Below are positions 32,492-40,688 of a stretch of DNA of 64,000 bases, one piece after another (the first letter of the stretch is position 1; every line of letters begins with the position of its first letter). The translations under genes were made by a program, and so were the position numbers. Under the pieces are notes generated by a model that searched no databases, had not been told where the DNA came from, and saw nothing but the letters and a program-made list of their open reading frames with translations. This DNA is from Umezawaea tangerina (GTDB taxonomy: Bacteria > Actinomycetota > Actinomycetes > Mycobacteriales > Pseudonocardiaceae), in assembly GCF_003002815.1 (NCBI RefSeq), contig NZ_PVTF01000003.1:62001-126000 (forward strand), given 5' to 3'.

Positions 32492-33040
32492 ATGGCTGAA
32501 CAACTGAGGATCGCGTTCCTGGTGGCCCAAGAGGGCATCGAGCAGGTCGAGCTCACCGACCCGTGGCAGCACGTGGAGAAGGCGGGTGGCGTGCCGAGGC
32601 TGTTGGCGCCGAAGCTCGGTTCCGTCCAGGGCTTCAACCACCTGACGCCCGCGGACACCTTCGAGGTGGACGTGCCGTTCTCGGAGGCCGTCGACACCGA
32701 CTACGACGCGCTGGTGCTGCCCGGCGGGGTCGCCAACGCCGACGCGGTCCGGCTGGACGCCGACGCCGTCCGGATCGTGCAGGAGCACGTCGCGGCGGGC
32801 AAGCCGATCGCGGCCATCTGCCACGCCCCGTGGCTGCTGGTGGAGGCCGACGTCGTGCGCGGCAAGATGCTGACCTCGTTCCCGAGCCTGGCCACCGACA
32901 TCCGCAACGCGGGCGGCTCGTGGGAGGACCTGGAGGTCCAAGTGTGCGTGATGAACGGCTGGACGCTCGTCACCAGCCGCACGCCCGACGACCTGGAGGC
33001 GTTCAACCGCGAGGCGCTCAAGGCCTTCGGCCTGGGGTGA
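32492..33040 (+). CDS. DJ-1/PfpI family protein (type 1 glutamine amidotransferase-like)
   Basis: 182 residues. The nucleophile elbow AAICHAPWLL holds the conserved Cys-His pair, with DALVLPGGVANAD and SFPSLATDIRNAGG as family strands. Members act as deglycases, chaperones or stress peptidases such as YhbO/PfpI. The N-terminal motif IAFLVAQEGIEQVELTDPWQ is standard. It has no membrane segment. It lies 28 nt after the hydrolase stop. Confidence 0.93.
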   Translation: MAEQLRIAFLVAQEGIEQVELTDPWQHVEKAGGVPRLLAPKLGSVQGFNHLTPADTFEVDVPFSEAVDTDYDALVLPGGVANADAVRLDADAVRIVQEHVAAGKPIAAICHAPWLLVEADVVRGKMLTSFPSLATDIRNAGGSWEDLEVQVCVMNGWTLVTSRTPDDLEAFNREALKAFGLG

Positions 33041-33070
33041 CCACCGGGATCTGCAGCTCCCGGTGATCGG

Positions 33071-33829
33071 TTACAGCCGTGCTCGCGCGTAGGCCGCCAT
33101 GGCGTCGCGCACGTACTCCGCGAACCCCTCGGCGTGGGCGTCGAACTGCGCCTTGAACTCGGGCGAGTCCACGTACAGCTGCCCCAGCCCGGTGTAGGAC
33201 TCCCGGTTGGGCGTCCAGCTCAGGCAGATCCAGCGGTAGTGGCGGTCGGTCAGCTCCAGCGCCTCGGGCGCGTCGACCGCCACCCCCGTGTCGAACAGCG
33301 CCGCGTACGCCTCGGCGATCTCCTTCCACTCCGCCATGAACCGGTCCACGTCGGGCTTGGTCCAGCCCCGCATCCTCGCCTTGCTCTCGGCGATGTGCTC
33401 CTTGGCGCCGTCGCCGAAGCGGTCCACGAGCTCCGCCTCGTACCGGGCCTGCCGGTCGGCGTCGAAGCCGTCGAACAGCTCTTCCATCCTCACGTCGTCA
33501 CCTCCTTCCAGTTCCTTGATCGTCTTGGACACGGTCGTGGCCAGCAGCGCCAGCCGTTCCTGCTCGGCCCGCAGCCACCGCTCGTGGTTGCGCAGCACGT
33601 CGACCGCCCGGTGCCGCCCGTCGAGGACCTCCCCGACGGTGTCCAGCCCGAGCCCCAGCTCCCGCAGCAGCAGGATCTGCTGCAACCGGAGCACCTGCTC
33701 GCGCTCGTAGTACCGGTAGCCGTTGCCCCCGACCCAGGCGGGCTCGAGCAGACCGATGGCGTCGTAGTGCCGCAACGTCCGCGAAGTCACCTTCGACATC
33801 CGCGCGACCTCGGCGATCGACCAGGCCAT
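33071..33829 (-). CDS. MerR family regulator with TipAS antibiotic-recognition domain
   Basis: 252 residues. The N-terminal MerR winged helix is WSIAEVARMSKVTSRTLRHY followed by DAIGLLEPA and GYRYYEREQV. A coiled coil lies at about 75-120, and the C-terminal TipAS domain (about 125-250; MRGWTKPDVDRFMAEWKEIA, HYRWICLSWTPNRESYTGLG) binds peptide antibiotics in TipAL of Streptomyces. The ATG at 33829 has GGAGG 8 nt before it. A palindrome in its promoter is the probable binding site. Confidence 0.93.
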   Translation of the reverse strand: MAWSIAEVARMSKVTSRTLRHYDAIGLLEPAWVGGNGYRYYEREQVLRLQQILLLRELGLGLDTVGEVLDGRHRAVDVLRNHERWLRAEQERLALLATTVSKTIKELEGGDDVRMEELFDGFDADRQARYEAELVDRFGDGAKEHIAESKARMRGWTKPDVDRFMAEWKEIAEAYAALFDTGVAVDAPEALELTDRHYRWICLSWTPNRESYTGLGQLYVDSPEFKAQFDAHAEGFAEYVRDAMAAYARARL

Positions 33830-33865
33830 GACCGTGTTCCTCCCTGACCCGGACAACGGTAGATG

Positions 33866-33880
33866 TTGACGCAGCGTCAA
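33866..33880 (-). promoter_or_regulatory. Palindromic operator of the TipA-like MerR gene
   Basis: TTGACGC-A-GCGTCAA is a perfect 15-bp palindrome 37 nt before the ATG on the minus strand. MerR regulators bind such sites between long-spaced -35 and -10 elements. TTGACC just upstream could be the -35. Confidence 0.65.
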
Positions 33881-33913
33881 GGTCAAGCCGACTTCCGCGC
33901 CCGTTCCGGCAGG

Positions 33914-34489
33914 ATGGGGGACGTGTGGACCATCGCCGGAACCCTGAACCCCGTACCCGCCCTGGATCGGCCCGACCTGCTGGCCGACCCGGTCGTCGCC
34001 GCCCTGCGCTCGCTCGACCCGTCCGACGCCGCCCGCTGCGCCGTCGCCGAGATCGACCCGACGCTCGCCGACACCGCCGAGTTCTGCGACTTCTACGGGT
34101 CGCCGCTCACCGCGTCGGCCAACTGCGTCGTCGTGGCGGGCAAGCGCGGCGACGTCGTCCGCTACGCGGCCTGCGTCGTGCTCGCCACCACCCGCGCCGA
34201 CGTGAACGGCGTCGTCCGCCGCAGGCTGGACGCCCGGCGCGCGTCGTTCGCGCCGATGGACGACGCGGTGTCGCTCAGCGGCATGGCCTACGGCGGCATC
34301 ACCCCCATCGGCCTACCCACCGACTGGCCCGTGCTCCTGTCCCCCGAGGTCGCCGCCGCCCCAGAACTCGTGGTCGGCAGCGGCGTCCGGCACAGCAAGA
34401 TCCTGGTCCCCGGCGACGTGCTCGCCAAGCTCCCCGGCGCCGAAGTCCTCACCGACCTTGCCCGCCCCGTCGTCATGGAGCCGAAGTAG
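33914..34489 (+). CDS. YbaK/EbsC-type aminoacyl-tRNA deacylase-like protein
   Basis: 191 residues. The pattern TADTAEFCDFYGSPLTASAN, CVVVAGKRGDVVRYAACVVL, SLSGMAYGGITPIGLPTDWP and VVGSGVRHSKILVPGDVLAK is that of YbaK-like domains, which hydrolyse mischarged tRNA. The GGITPIG loop is conserved. ATG 33914 is chosen, with GTG 33923 (VWTIAGTL) equally possible. It is divergent from the MerR gene, so the palindrome near 33873 may affect it too. Confidence 0.87.
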   Translation: MGDVWTIAGTLNPVPALDRPDLLADPVVAALRSLDPSDAARCAVAEIDPTLADTAEFCDFYGSPLTASANCVVVAGKRGDVVRYAACVVLATTRADVNGVVRRRLDARRASFAPMDDAVSLSGMAYGGITPIGLPTDWPVLLSPEVAAAPELVVGSGVRHSKILVPGDVLAKLPGAEVLTDLARPVVMEPK

Positions 34490-34575
34490 GGAACACACGA
34501 ACACACGAACCTAAGTACTGAAAAGCAACAGCCGACTGACGAAACCCGCTGGTACGCAGGGGGAAGCACGCAACC

Positions 34576-34691
34576 GTGGCCGATTTGACTTGGGGTTTTT
34601 GGGCTTACAATGAGTCGGCGGGCAGGCTCTACCACCTGCCCTTTTTCGCCCGACGAAGCCCAAAAAAGGGGCCCCAAGTCAAATCGGCCAC
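34576..34691. repeat. 116-nt hairpin element with 20-bp perfect terminal inverted repeats
   Basis: 34576-34595 pairs perfectly with 34672-34691. Inside this, 34596-34606 (TTTTTGGGCTT) pairs with 34656-34666 across a 5-nt bulge, and GGGCAGG at 34620-34626 pairs with CCTGCCC at 34635-34641. The T and A runs are unusual for this genome. It sits between two convergent genes and could be a double terminator, a structured RNA or a MITE-like element. Confidence 0.88.
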
Positions 34692-34703
34692 ACCACAACG
34701 GCA

Positions 34704-34759
34704 CTCGACCCCGTCAGTGGATTCCGGAAGCGCTCGACCCCGTCAGTGGATTCCGGAAG
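34704..34759. repeat. 27-bp tandem direct repeat
   Basis: Two identical 27-nt copies occupy 34704-34730 and 34733-34759 (period 29). Each contains CCCCGTCAGTGG and the palindrome TTCCGGAA. They lie between the hairpin element and the stop of the dipeptidase gene (34768). No coding role is seen. Confidence 0.9.
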
Positions 34760-34767
34760 GGCCAGCT

Positions 34768-35421
34768 TCAGAACCGCATGTCCTGCGGCCCGTACTTCGC
34801 GGCGTCGGCTCCGGTCACCATCGCCCAGTAGCGGTCGCCGTAGGACCAGTGCCACCACTCCGTCGGGTAGTTCACCAGGCCTGCCGCGCTCAGCGCGCGG
34901 ATGAGCGTGCGGCGGTTCTCCCCGGCGTGTGCTGGTACGTCGGCATCGGTGTAGCAGGCGTCGTGGCTTTCCTCGGGGCTGGCGTTGACCTCGGTGCCCA
35001 TGTCGAGTTCCTCGCCCGAGTCGGTGCACAGGGTGAGGTCGACGGCGGCGCCGCTGACGTGCGGGGCGATCTCGGGTGGGGAGATGTAGCGGCTGGCCTG
35101 GACGTGGATGAAAGTGTCGGTCCAGTGGGGGTTGGCCTCGCGCAGGGCGTTGGCGTACTCGGCGAAGTAGCGCTCCTGCAGCCACAGCGGCCGGTAGGCC
35201 TCGACGACCAGCAGCCGGAGCCCGTCGGGCAGCAGGCCCTGCGCGACGAGCAGCCGTTCGACCACCCCGGCCCGCAGGTGCAGGTAGGCACCGGCCGGGT
35301 CGGCCTGCCGGTCGTCGAGCGCGAGCTCCGAGAACTCGCGCAGGTCGACCAGCGGTTCGCCGCACTCGTGCGCGGGCAGGTCGGCGACTCTCGGGTTGGA
35401 GAGGAGCACGAGCTCGGTCAC
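34768..35421 (-). CDS. D-alanyl-D-alanine dipeptidase (VanX-type, peptidase M15D)
   Basis: 217 residues from a GTG. Zinc ligands are seen in HVSGAAVDLTL (His and Asp of the SxHxxGxAxD-type motif) and EWWHWSYGDRYW (catalytic Glu and third ligand His). RLLVVEAYRPLWLQE holds the conserved Arg of the family. VanX-like enzymes cut D-Ala-D-Ala in the cytoplasm; non-resistance members recycle cell-wall peptides. No vanH/vanA partner is near. No signal peptide is present. Confidence 0.9.
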   Translation of the reverse strand: MTELVLLSNPRVADLPAHECGEPLVDLREFSELALDDRQADPAGAYLHLRAGVVERLLVAQGLLPDGLRLLVVEAYRPLWLQERYFAEYANALREANPHWTDTFIHVQASRYISPPEIAPHVSGAAVDLTLCTDSGEELDMGTEVNASPEESHDACYTDADVPAHAGENRRTLIRALSAAGLVNYPTEWWHWSYGDRYWAMVTGADAAKYGPQDMRF

Positions 35422-35533
35422 GGTGTCACCTGCGGTGGGTCGTCGGGGAACGGCGGTGGTGCGGTCAGACAAGCACGTCCGACCGGTCCGGCCCACCGAC
35501 GACCCGCGGGAGTTCACCGCATCCGGTACGGGC

Positions 35534-36610
35534 TCACTGGTCCTGGTAGGTCCGCAGCAGCTCCAGCGCCTCGTCGACGTCGTCGGTGACGAGGATCCAC
35601 TTCTCGGCCTCGCGGCCGCGGGCGAGCTGCTGCACGAGCGGTGCGGCGGGGACCTCGTCGAGCCAGAAGGCCTTGCCCAGGAACACCATGGGGGCGGCCG
35701 GGCCGACGCTGCCGTAGTAGTTCTGGCAGAAGTCCTGGAACACCTCCTGCACGGTGCCCGCCTTGCCCGGCGTGTAGACGATGCCGCCGGTGGCGACGGT
35801 GAGCAGGCCCTCCTCGCGCACGGAGTTCGCGAAGTACTTGGCGTGCAGCTCGCACGCCGGGTTGGGCGGCTCGTGGCCGTAGAACCAGGTGGGGATGCCG
35901 ATCGTGCGCGGCACCGGACCGGTCGGCAGGTCGGTCGGGAACGCGGCCAGCCACTCGCCGATGCTCACGTCGTCACCGCCGAACTTCGGCGCGCGGGCGA
36001 TCTGCGCGAGCACCTCGTCCACGCCGCCGTCCGCCAGCCGGACACCCAGCGGCACGGCCTCCATCGCGCCCGGTCCGCCGCCGGTCAGCACGGTCAGGTC
36101 GGCCTTGCCGAGCGCGACCCCGAGGTCGACGGCGGCGCGGTACCCGGCGGAGTCGCGGGCCAGTGCGTGACCGCCCATGACGGCGACGGGCTTGCCGGTC
36201 AGCACCTCGTCGAGCGCCTCGGTGATGGCGTGGTCGTGCAGCCGTTCGGCCAGCGCGTGCAGCGGGTCGGGGCGGTGGCCCTCGCCCTTGCTGTGCTTGT
36301 AGACCCGCGCGTCCATGGTGTCGGCGTAGGACGCCGGGTTCGCCGGGTCGAAGCCCGCGAACAGCTCGGCGGGCGTGTAGAGCCGCGACCGGTACACGTC
36401 GTAGGGCACGTCCGGGATGGCCGGGAAGATCAGCGCCCCCGCCGCCTGCGCCCGCCGGGCCAGCGCGGGGGAGAGCAGGCAGCCGAGGAACAGCGCGCCG
36501 TCCAGCGGTCCGCGCAGGTCCTCGGTGGTCAGGTCCAGCCCGGTGAGCACGGCGCCGCGCAGGTCGGCGGTCGCGCGCAGCTGGTCCAGGTCGCTGATCT
36601 CGGTTCGCAC
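35534..36610 (-). CDS. LOG family protein (Rossmann fold, nucleotide-binding)
   Basis: 358 residues. The core shows VAVMGGHALARD, VLTGGGPGAMEA and TPGKAGTVQEVFQD, the LOG pair of motifs (GGGPGxMEA and PGGxGTxxE, here with Lys replacing the second Gly). It is longer than the 190-residue cytokinin-activating LOGs, with an N-terminal extension of about 130 residues, and belongs to the long bacterial branch (PpnN-like nucleotide 5'-monophosphate nucleosidases are the best studied). GTG 36610 is the likely start. Confidence 0.87.
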   Translation of the reverse strand: MRTEISDLDQLRATADLRGAVLTGLDLTTEDLRGPLDGALFLGCLLSPALARRAQAAGALIFPAIPDVPYDVYRSRLYTPAELFAGFDPANPASYADTMDARVYKHSKGEGHRPDPLHALAERLHDHAITEALDEVLTGKPVAVMGGHALARDSAGYRAAVDLGVALGKADLTVLTGGGPGAMEAVPLGVRLADGGVDEVLAQIARAPKFGGDDVSIGEWLAAFPTDLPTGPVPRTIGIPTWFYGHEPPNPACELHAKYFANSVREEGLLTVATGGIVYTPGKAGTVQEVFQDFCQNYYGSVGPAAPMVFLGKAFWLDEVPAAPLVQQLARGREAEKWILVTDDVDEALELLRTYQDQ

Positions 36611-36665
36611 GGGCGGAATGGTACGACGCCGCGGGGGCCGCAAGAGGCCCCTACGGCGAAGTCCG

Positions 36666-38015
36666 CTACCGGTAGCGCGTGGTGCAGGTGTCGGCGGAGC
36701 CGGTGAGGAACCCGTCGCGGAACGCCTCGACGCGCGCGAAGCCGGACGGGATCGTCACGCCCTTGGCGTCACCCGCGATGAGGCTGTCGCGGGACAGCAG
36801 CTCCACCACGGCCTCGTCCAGGTCGCCGGGCGAGATCGCCAGCTCGGCGCCGCGCGACCGCACGATCGTCGACGCCCACAGACCGGTCAGGCACGCCGTG
36901 CGCTGACCCGCGACCACGCCGGTCACCGGCAGGCCCATCGAGTCCTGCACGGCCACGGCGTAGCGGGAGGCCACCGACCCGAACGCGGCGAAGTCGCCGA
37001 TGGTGCCGAGCTCCGCCAGTCCCGCCAGGTCGATCCCCACGACGCCGCCGGAGCAGTAGCTCGCCGGGGTCGTGTCCGCGCACCCGCCGTCCCACCGGAC
37101 CTGTACGCCGGGGAAGGCAGCGCGCAGCGTGGCCTTGAGGTTCAGCAGCTCGGCCTCGTCGTCCACCCGCAGGTTGCCCTGCCCGAACCCGATGTCCCGG
37201 TCCTCCGCGCCGAAAGCCTCCTGCGTGCTGCGCCTGGTGATCTCGGCCAGGTCGATCGCCGCGCACCGCCGCGGGTCCTCGGCGAAGCCGAACTGGAACG
37301 CGGTCACCCGGTCGAACGCGGTGCCGTGCGCGCCCTTGGCGTCGAACTCGCCGCCCGCGGAGTCCCGGATGGCGAAGAGGGTGGCCAGGATCTGGTTGAG
37401 ACCGGTGCCGGTGGAGACCCGGAACCGCGTCGACCTCCCCTCGGCGACCCAGCGGAAGTAGTTGCCCGCGTAGCAGTCGGCCTGCTGCTCCTTGACGATC
37501 GACGGCGCGTTCCCGCCGCCGCCCAGCCGGAACTGCACCGCGTGGCCCATCTCGTGCGCCAGCACGGCGACCGAGGAGATCGCGTCGAACGAGGGCAGCA
37601 GCTGCCCGCGGTCCCACGCCACGACGTCGTCGGCCGAGCAGTAGAACGCGTTCACCAGCCCCTTGGTGTCGGTGCCGCACAGCCGCAGGTTCGCGCCGCG
37701 CGAGTCGTAGGACACCAGCCGCCGCACCGGCGTGAACTCCGCGTCGAACGCGACCGGGAACTGCTCCTCCCAGTAGGCCTCGACGTCGGCGACGGCGCTG
37801 GTGGCCAGCTGGTCGACCGCACCGCCGTCGGAGTTGGCGGCCGTGCGGCCGGAGGCGGGCGCACCCGGCTTCGGGCCGCTGTCGCCGGTGGTGATCTCAA
37901 GGCCGGCCACCTTGAGCGGATCGGCCTTCGGCGAGTCCGAGGGCTTGCCGGGCACGCTCTGCGCGCACCCGGCCAGCAGCGCGGCGGAGACCACCGCGAC
38001 CAGCAGGAACCTCAT
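36666..38015 (-). CDS. Neutral zinc metallopeptidase lipoprotein (YpfJ/LpqM-like)
   Basis: 449 residues. The lipobox is LLAGC with Cys 17. After a linker, the metallopeptidase domain has the zinc motif HEMGH at 154-158 and a third-ligand candidate in EQQAD near 176-180. The remaining 270 residues include further conserved cysteines. The protein should be lipid-anchored on the outer face. It lies 13 nt downstream of the secreted-repeat lipoprotein gene in the same direction, so the two probably form an operon. Confidence 0.9.
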   Translation of the reverse strand: MRFLLVAVVSAALLAGCAQSVPGKPSDSPKADPLKVAGLEITTGDSGPKPGAPASGRTAANSDGGAVDQLATSAVADVEAYWEEQFPVAFDAEFTPVRRLVSYDSRGANLRLCGTDTKGLVNAFYCSADDVVAWDRGQLLPSFDAISSVAVLAHEMGHAVQFRLGGGGNAPSIVKEQQADCYAGNYFRWVAEGRSTRFRVSTGTGLNQILATLFAIRDSAGGEFDAKGAHGTAFDRVTAFQFGFAEDPRRCAAIDLAEITRRSTQEAFGAEDRDIGFGQGNLRVDDEAELLNLKATLRAAFPGVQVRWDGGCADTTPASYCSGGVVGIDLAGLAELGTIGDFAAFGSVASRYAVAVQDSMGLPVTGVVAGQRTACLTGLWASTIVRSRGAELAISPGDLDEAVVELLSRDSLIAGDAKGVTIPSGFARVEAFRDGFLTGSADTCTTRYR

Positions 38016-38028
38016 CGGGGGATCAGCC

Positions 38029-38919
38029 TCAGCCGAGGAAGACGGACTTGACGCCGTTGGGGAAGCCCAGCGGGGTCACGTCGGAGACGTCCTCCGCCAC
38101 GACCGCGGACTTGCCCTTGCAGCCGGGCTCGGACCAGATCTTGGTGGAGCCCGCCGTGGTCAGGGCGAAGAACGCGCCGCGCAGGTCGTTGCAGCCCGCG
38201 TTGGCGACGACGGTGGCGAAGTTGGCGCCGGTGAAGTCGTCGAAGTTCTTGCCGGTGTACAGGGTCACCGAGGTCGAGGGCTGCGCGCCCGCGCCCGAGG
38301 CGGGCTGCGGCGCGGGCTTCCCGGAGCCCGCCTTCTCCCCGGTGGGGGTGACGCCGAACCAGGTGCCGCCGACGCCCTGGCCCAGGGTGTCGCCGGGCTT
38401 GGTGTCCTTGGTGTAGCGGTAGACCGGCCAACCCTTGATCGTCACCTGGAGCTTGCCGTCGTCGCGCTTGACCGTGCCGATGTCGTCCTTCTTGACGCCC
38501 GCGAAGAAGATCTTCCCGCCCGGCGCGACGGTGACCGGCGGCCAGGTGACCGCGCAGTCGCCGTTGCAGGTGGCCTTGGGCGGGTTCGCGGAGTCCTTGT
38601 CGAACCGGTACAGCGTCAGCCCGGCGCCGTTGATCACCACCGGGTCCAGGTCGCCCGCGGTGCCCGCCCGCAGCGACACCCACTTCTCCTTGGTGTCCGC
38701 GGAGGCGTCCGCCGCGGCCGTGTCGCCCGCCTTCTCGTCGGCCTTGTTGGTGCGGGCCGTGCCGGACTGCGGCGCCGGGCCCCGCGCGCCGGAGTCGCTG
38801 CTGCTCGGGGCCGGCTGGGACGCGGGCTGCGCCGTCCCCGCTGTCGTCCCGCAGGCCGACAACGCGATGGCGCCGACCGCGAGGAGGACGGCTAGGGGCC
38901 AGGCGTGCTTGCGCGGCAT
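38029..38919 (-). CDS. Lipoprotein with COG4315 secreted repeats
   Basis: 296 residues. A signal peptide with lipobox LSACG (Cys 23) is followed by a disordered linker and two copies of the secreted repeat of unknown function (LTLYRFDKDSANPPKATCNG, DCAVTWPPV and GWPVYRYTKDTKPGDTLGQG, VGGTWFGV). The C-terminal 85 residues (VTLYTGKNFDDFTGANFATV, CNDLRG) resemble a beta/gamma-crystallin-like or inhibitor module. It resembles the SCO0930 family. It is the first gene of a pair with the metallopeptidase. Confidence 0.85.
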   Translation of the reverse strand: MPRKHAWPLAVLLAVGAIALSACGTTAGTAQPASQPAPSSSDSGARGPAPQSGTARTNKADEKAGDTAAADASADTKEKWVSLRAGTAGDLDPVVINGAGLTLYRFDKDSANPPKATCNGDCAVTWPPVTVAPGGKIFFAGVKKDDIGTVKRDDGKLQVTIKGWPVYRYTKDTKPGDTLGQGVGGTWFGVTPTGEKAGSGKPAPQPASGAGAQPSTSVTLYTGKNFDDFTGANFATVVANAGCNDLRGAFFALTTAGSTKIWSEPGCKGKSAVVAEDVSDVTPLGFPNGVKSVFLG

Positions 38920-39045
38920 GGGGTTCTCCGGGAGGTGTGGGCGGCGCGTGGACTTCGGTGTGCGCCTTGTACACGTGGCCCGGCGCCCACCGGTTCAGCG
39001 TTCTCCCGACGACAGCGGAACCCCTGGTGGGCCGCCCTTCCGGAG

Positions 39046-39921
39046 CTAGAAGATGACGGTCTGGTTCCCGTGCACCAGCACCCGGTCCTCCAGGTGCCAC
39101 CGCAGACCCCGTGCCAGCACGGCCTTCTCCACGTCCCGTCCTTTTCGGACCATGTCCGCCACCGAGTCGCCGTGGTCGACCCTGATCACGTCCTGCTCGA
39201 TGATCGGCCCCGCGTCCAGGTCCGCCGTCACGTAGTGGCAGGTGGCGCCGACCAGCTTCACGCCGCGGCGGTGCGCCTGGTGGTACGGGCGCGCGCCGAC
39301 GAACGACGGCAGGAAGCTGTGGTGGATGTTGACGGCCTTGCCCGCCCAGTCCGCGCACACCTCCGGCGGCAGGATCTGCATGAACCTGGCCAGCACCACG
39401 GCGTGCGGCTCGTTGGTGTCCACGAGCTGCCGCACCTCGGCGAACGCGGCCTGCTTGCCGCCGGGGTCGTCGGCGGGGAAGGGCACGTGGTGGAACGGGA
39501 TCCCGTGCGCCCTGGTGATGCCCGCGAGGTCGGCGTGGTTGCCGATCACCGCGGACACGTCCGCGTCCAGCTCGCCCGCCGCCACCCGGCCGAGCAGGTC
39601 GTAGAGGCAGTGCCCCTCCTTGGACACCAGGATGACCACGCGCTTGCGCTCGCCGGTGTCGGTGACCCGCCAGCTGGAGTGGCCGCCGAACTCCGCGGCG
39701 ATCTCGGTGAACCGCGCGCGCAGCTCGGACACGCCGAACGGCAGGGAGTCCGCCCGCACCTCCTGGCGCGTGAAGAACCAGCCCGTCGCCGGATCGGTGT
39801 GGTAGGCCGCCTCGACGATCCAGCCGCCGTTGTCGGCGAGGAACGAGGCGATCCGGGCGACGATGCCCGTCCGGTCGGGGCAGCCGAAGGTGATGACGTA
39901 GCGGCGTTCAGGCTTGGGCAC
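39046..39921 (-). CDS. purU: Formyltetrahydrofolate deformylase
   Basis: 291 residues. An N-terminal ACT domain (about 7-85; ITFGCPDRTGIVARIASFLA) senses methionine/glycine in known enzymes. The hydrolase domain (about 95-285) has AVIGNHADL, the active-site Asn and His in VNIHHSFLPSF and the Asp in ADLDAGPIIEQ. It splits 10-formyl-THF to formate and THF, balancing one-carbon pools. The length is typical. It appears monocistronic. Confidence 0.97.
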   Translation of the reverse strand: MPKPERRYVITFGCPDRTGIVARIASFLADNGGWIVEAAYHTDPATGWFFTRQEVRADSLPFGVSELRARFTEIAAEFGGHSSWRVTDTGERKRVVILVSKEGHCLYDLLGRVAAGELDADVSAVIGNHADLAGITRAHGIPFHHVPFPADDPGGKQAAFAEVRQLVDTNEPHAVVLARFMQILPPEVCADWAGKAVNIHHSFLPSFVGARPYHQAHRRGVKLVGATCHYVTADLDAGPIIEQDVIRVDHGDSVADMVRKGRDVEKAVLARGLRWHLEDRVLVHGNQTVIF

Positions 39922-39940
39922 GGGTGGTGAGTATCCAGGA

Positions 39941-40678
39941 TCACACCTTGGGCAGCGCGTCCAGGAGTGCGGAGTTGCCGGACACGATCGCGCCGCTCGG
40001 CCTGCCCCACACCGCGCGGAACACGGCGTCGGCCGTCCCCGCCACGACGCCGTCCTCGTCGGTGCCGGAGTCGGTGACCGGCCCGACCTCGGGCACCTCG
40101 CCCGGCGTCAGCCGGACCTCCCAGGCCCGACCCGCGTCGGCGGCGTGCAGCAGCACCCGCCCGGTGTGCTCCACGGGCTTGCGGCGGCTGGCGAGCGGCA
40201 GGAACAGGGTGAGGAACTCGTCGACGCCGTCGGCCGCGAGGTCCGTCCCGAACAGCAGCGACGGCACGGTCGCCGACCTGGCGTGCTCGGCGTCCAGCCG
40301 GTGGATGGCGGTCTCGTGCGCCTGCCTGCGGGCCCACTGCGCGACCGTTCCAGGCCCGCCGCCGAGCATCCAGGTCGGCGAGTCCGGCGCGGTGGTCCGC
40401 AGCTGCTCCGCCAGCTCGGCGACCTTGTCGTCCCACCACGGCAACAGTTCGTCCCAGTCCTCCGGGACGGCGACCCGCGGCGGGGCCTGGGTGGTGGCAC
40501 CGGCGCGCACCCCGGCGAGCGCCCACGCGTGCACGCGGGCGATGTGCCGCACCAGGTCGTGGACCGTCCATTCAGGACACGTGCCGACCTTCGCCTCCGG
40601 TCCGGCGTCGACGGCCGCCGCGCGCAGCGCGCGTGCCTGGAGCTCGATCTGGTCGATGTAGTCCGAGTGGTCCATCAT
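39941..40678 (-). CDS. Maleylpyruvate isomerase family mycothiol-dependent enzyme
   Basis: 245 residues. The N-terminal MDMPI/DinB-like helical domain has TCPEWTVHDLVRHIARVHAW with its conserved metal-ligand His. The C-terminal part (residues 150-245) is the MDMPI C-terminal domain. These use mycothiol as thiol cofactor or act as thiol transferases; mshA in this window shows mycothiol is made here. ATG 40678 or the next ATG (40675) is the start. The substrate is unknown. Confidence 0.88.
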   Translation of the reverse strand: MMDHSDYIDQIELQARALRAAAVDAGPEAKVGTCPEWTVHDLVRHIARVHAWALAGVRAGATTQAPPRVAVPEDWDELLPWWDDKVAELAEQLRTTAPDSPTWMLGGGPGTVAQWARRQAHETAIHRLDAEHARSATVPSLLFGTDLAADGVDEFLTLFLPLASRRKPVEHTGRVLLHAADAGRAWEVRLTPGEVPEVGPVTDSGTDEDGVVAGTADAVFRAVWGRPSGAIVSGNSALLDALPKV

Positions 40679-40688
40679 CTCGATCAGC

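Noticed and set aside
34704-34759. CRISPR array
   Set aside because: Only two repeat copies with a 2-nt spacer between them and no cas genes nearby.
34768-35421. Vancomycin resistance cassette
   Set aside because: Only a VanX-like dipeptidase is present, without vanH, vanA or vanRS, so a wall-recycling role is more likely.
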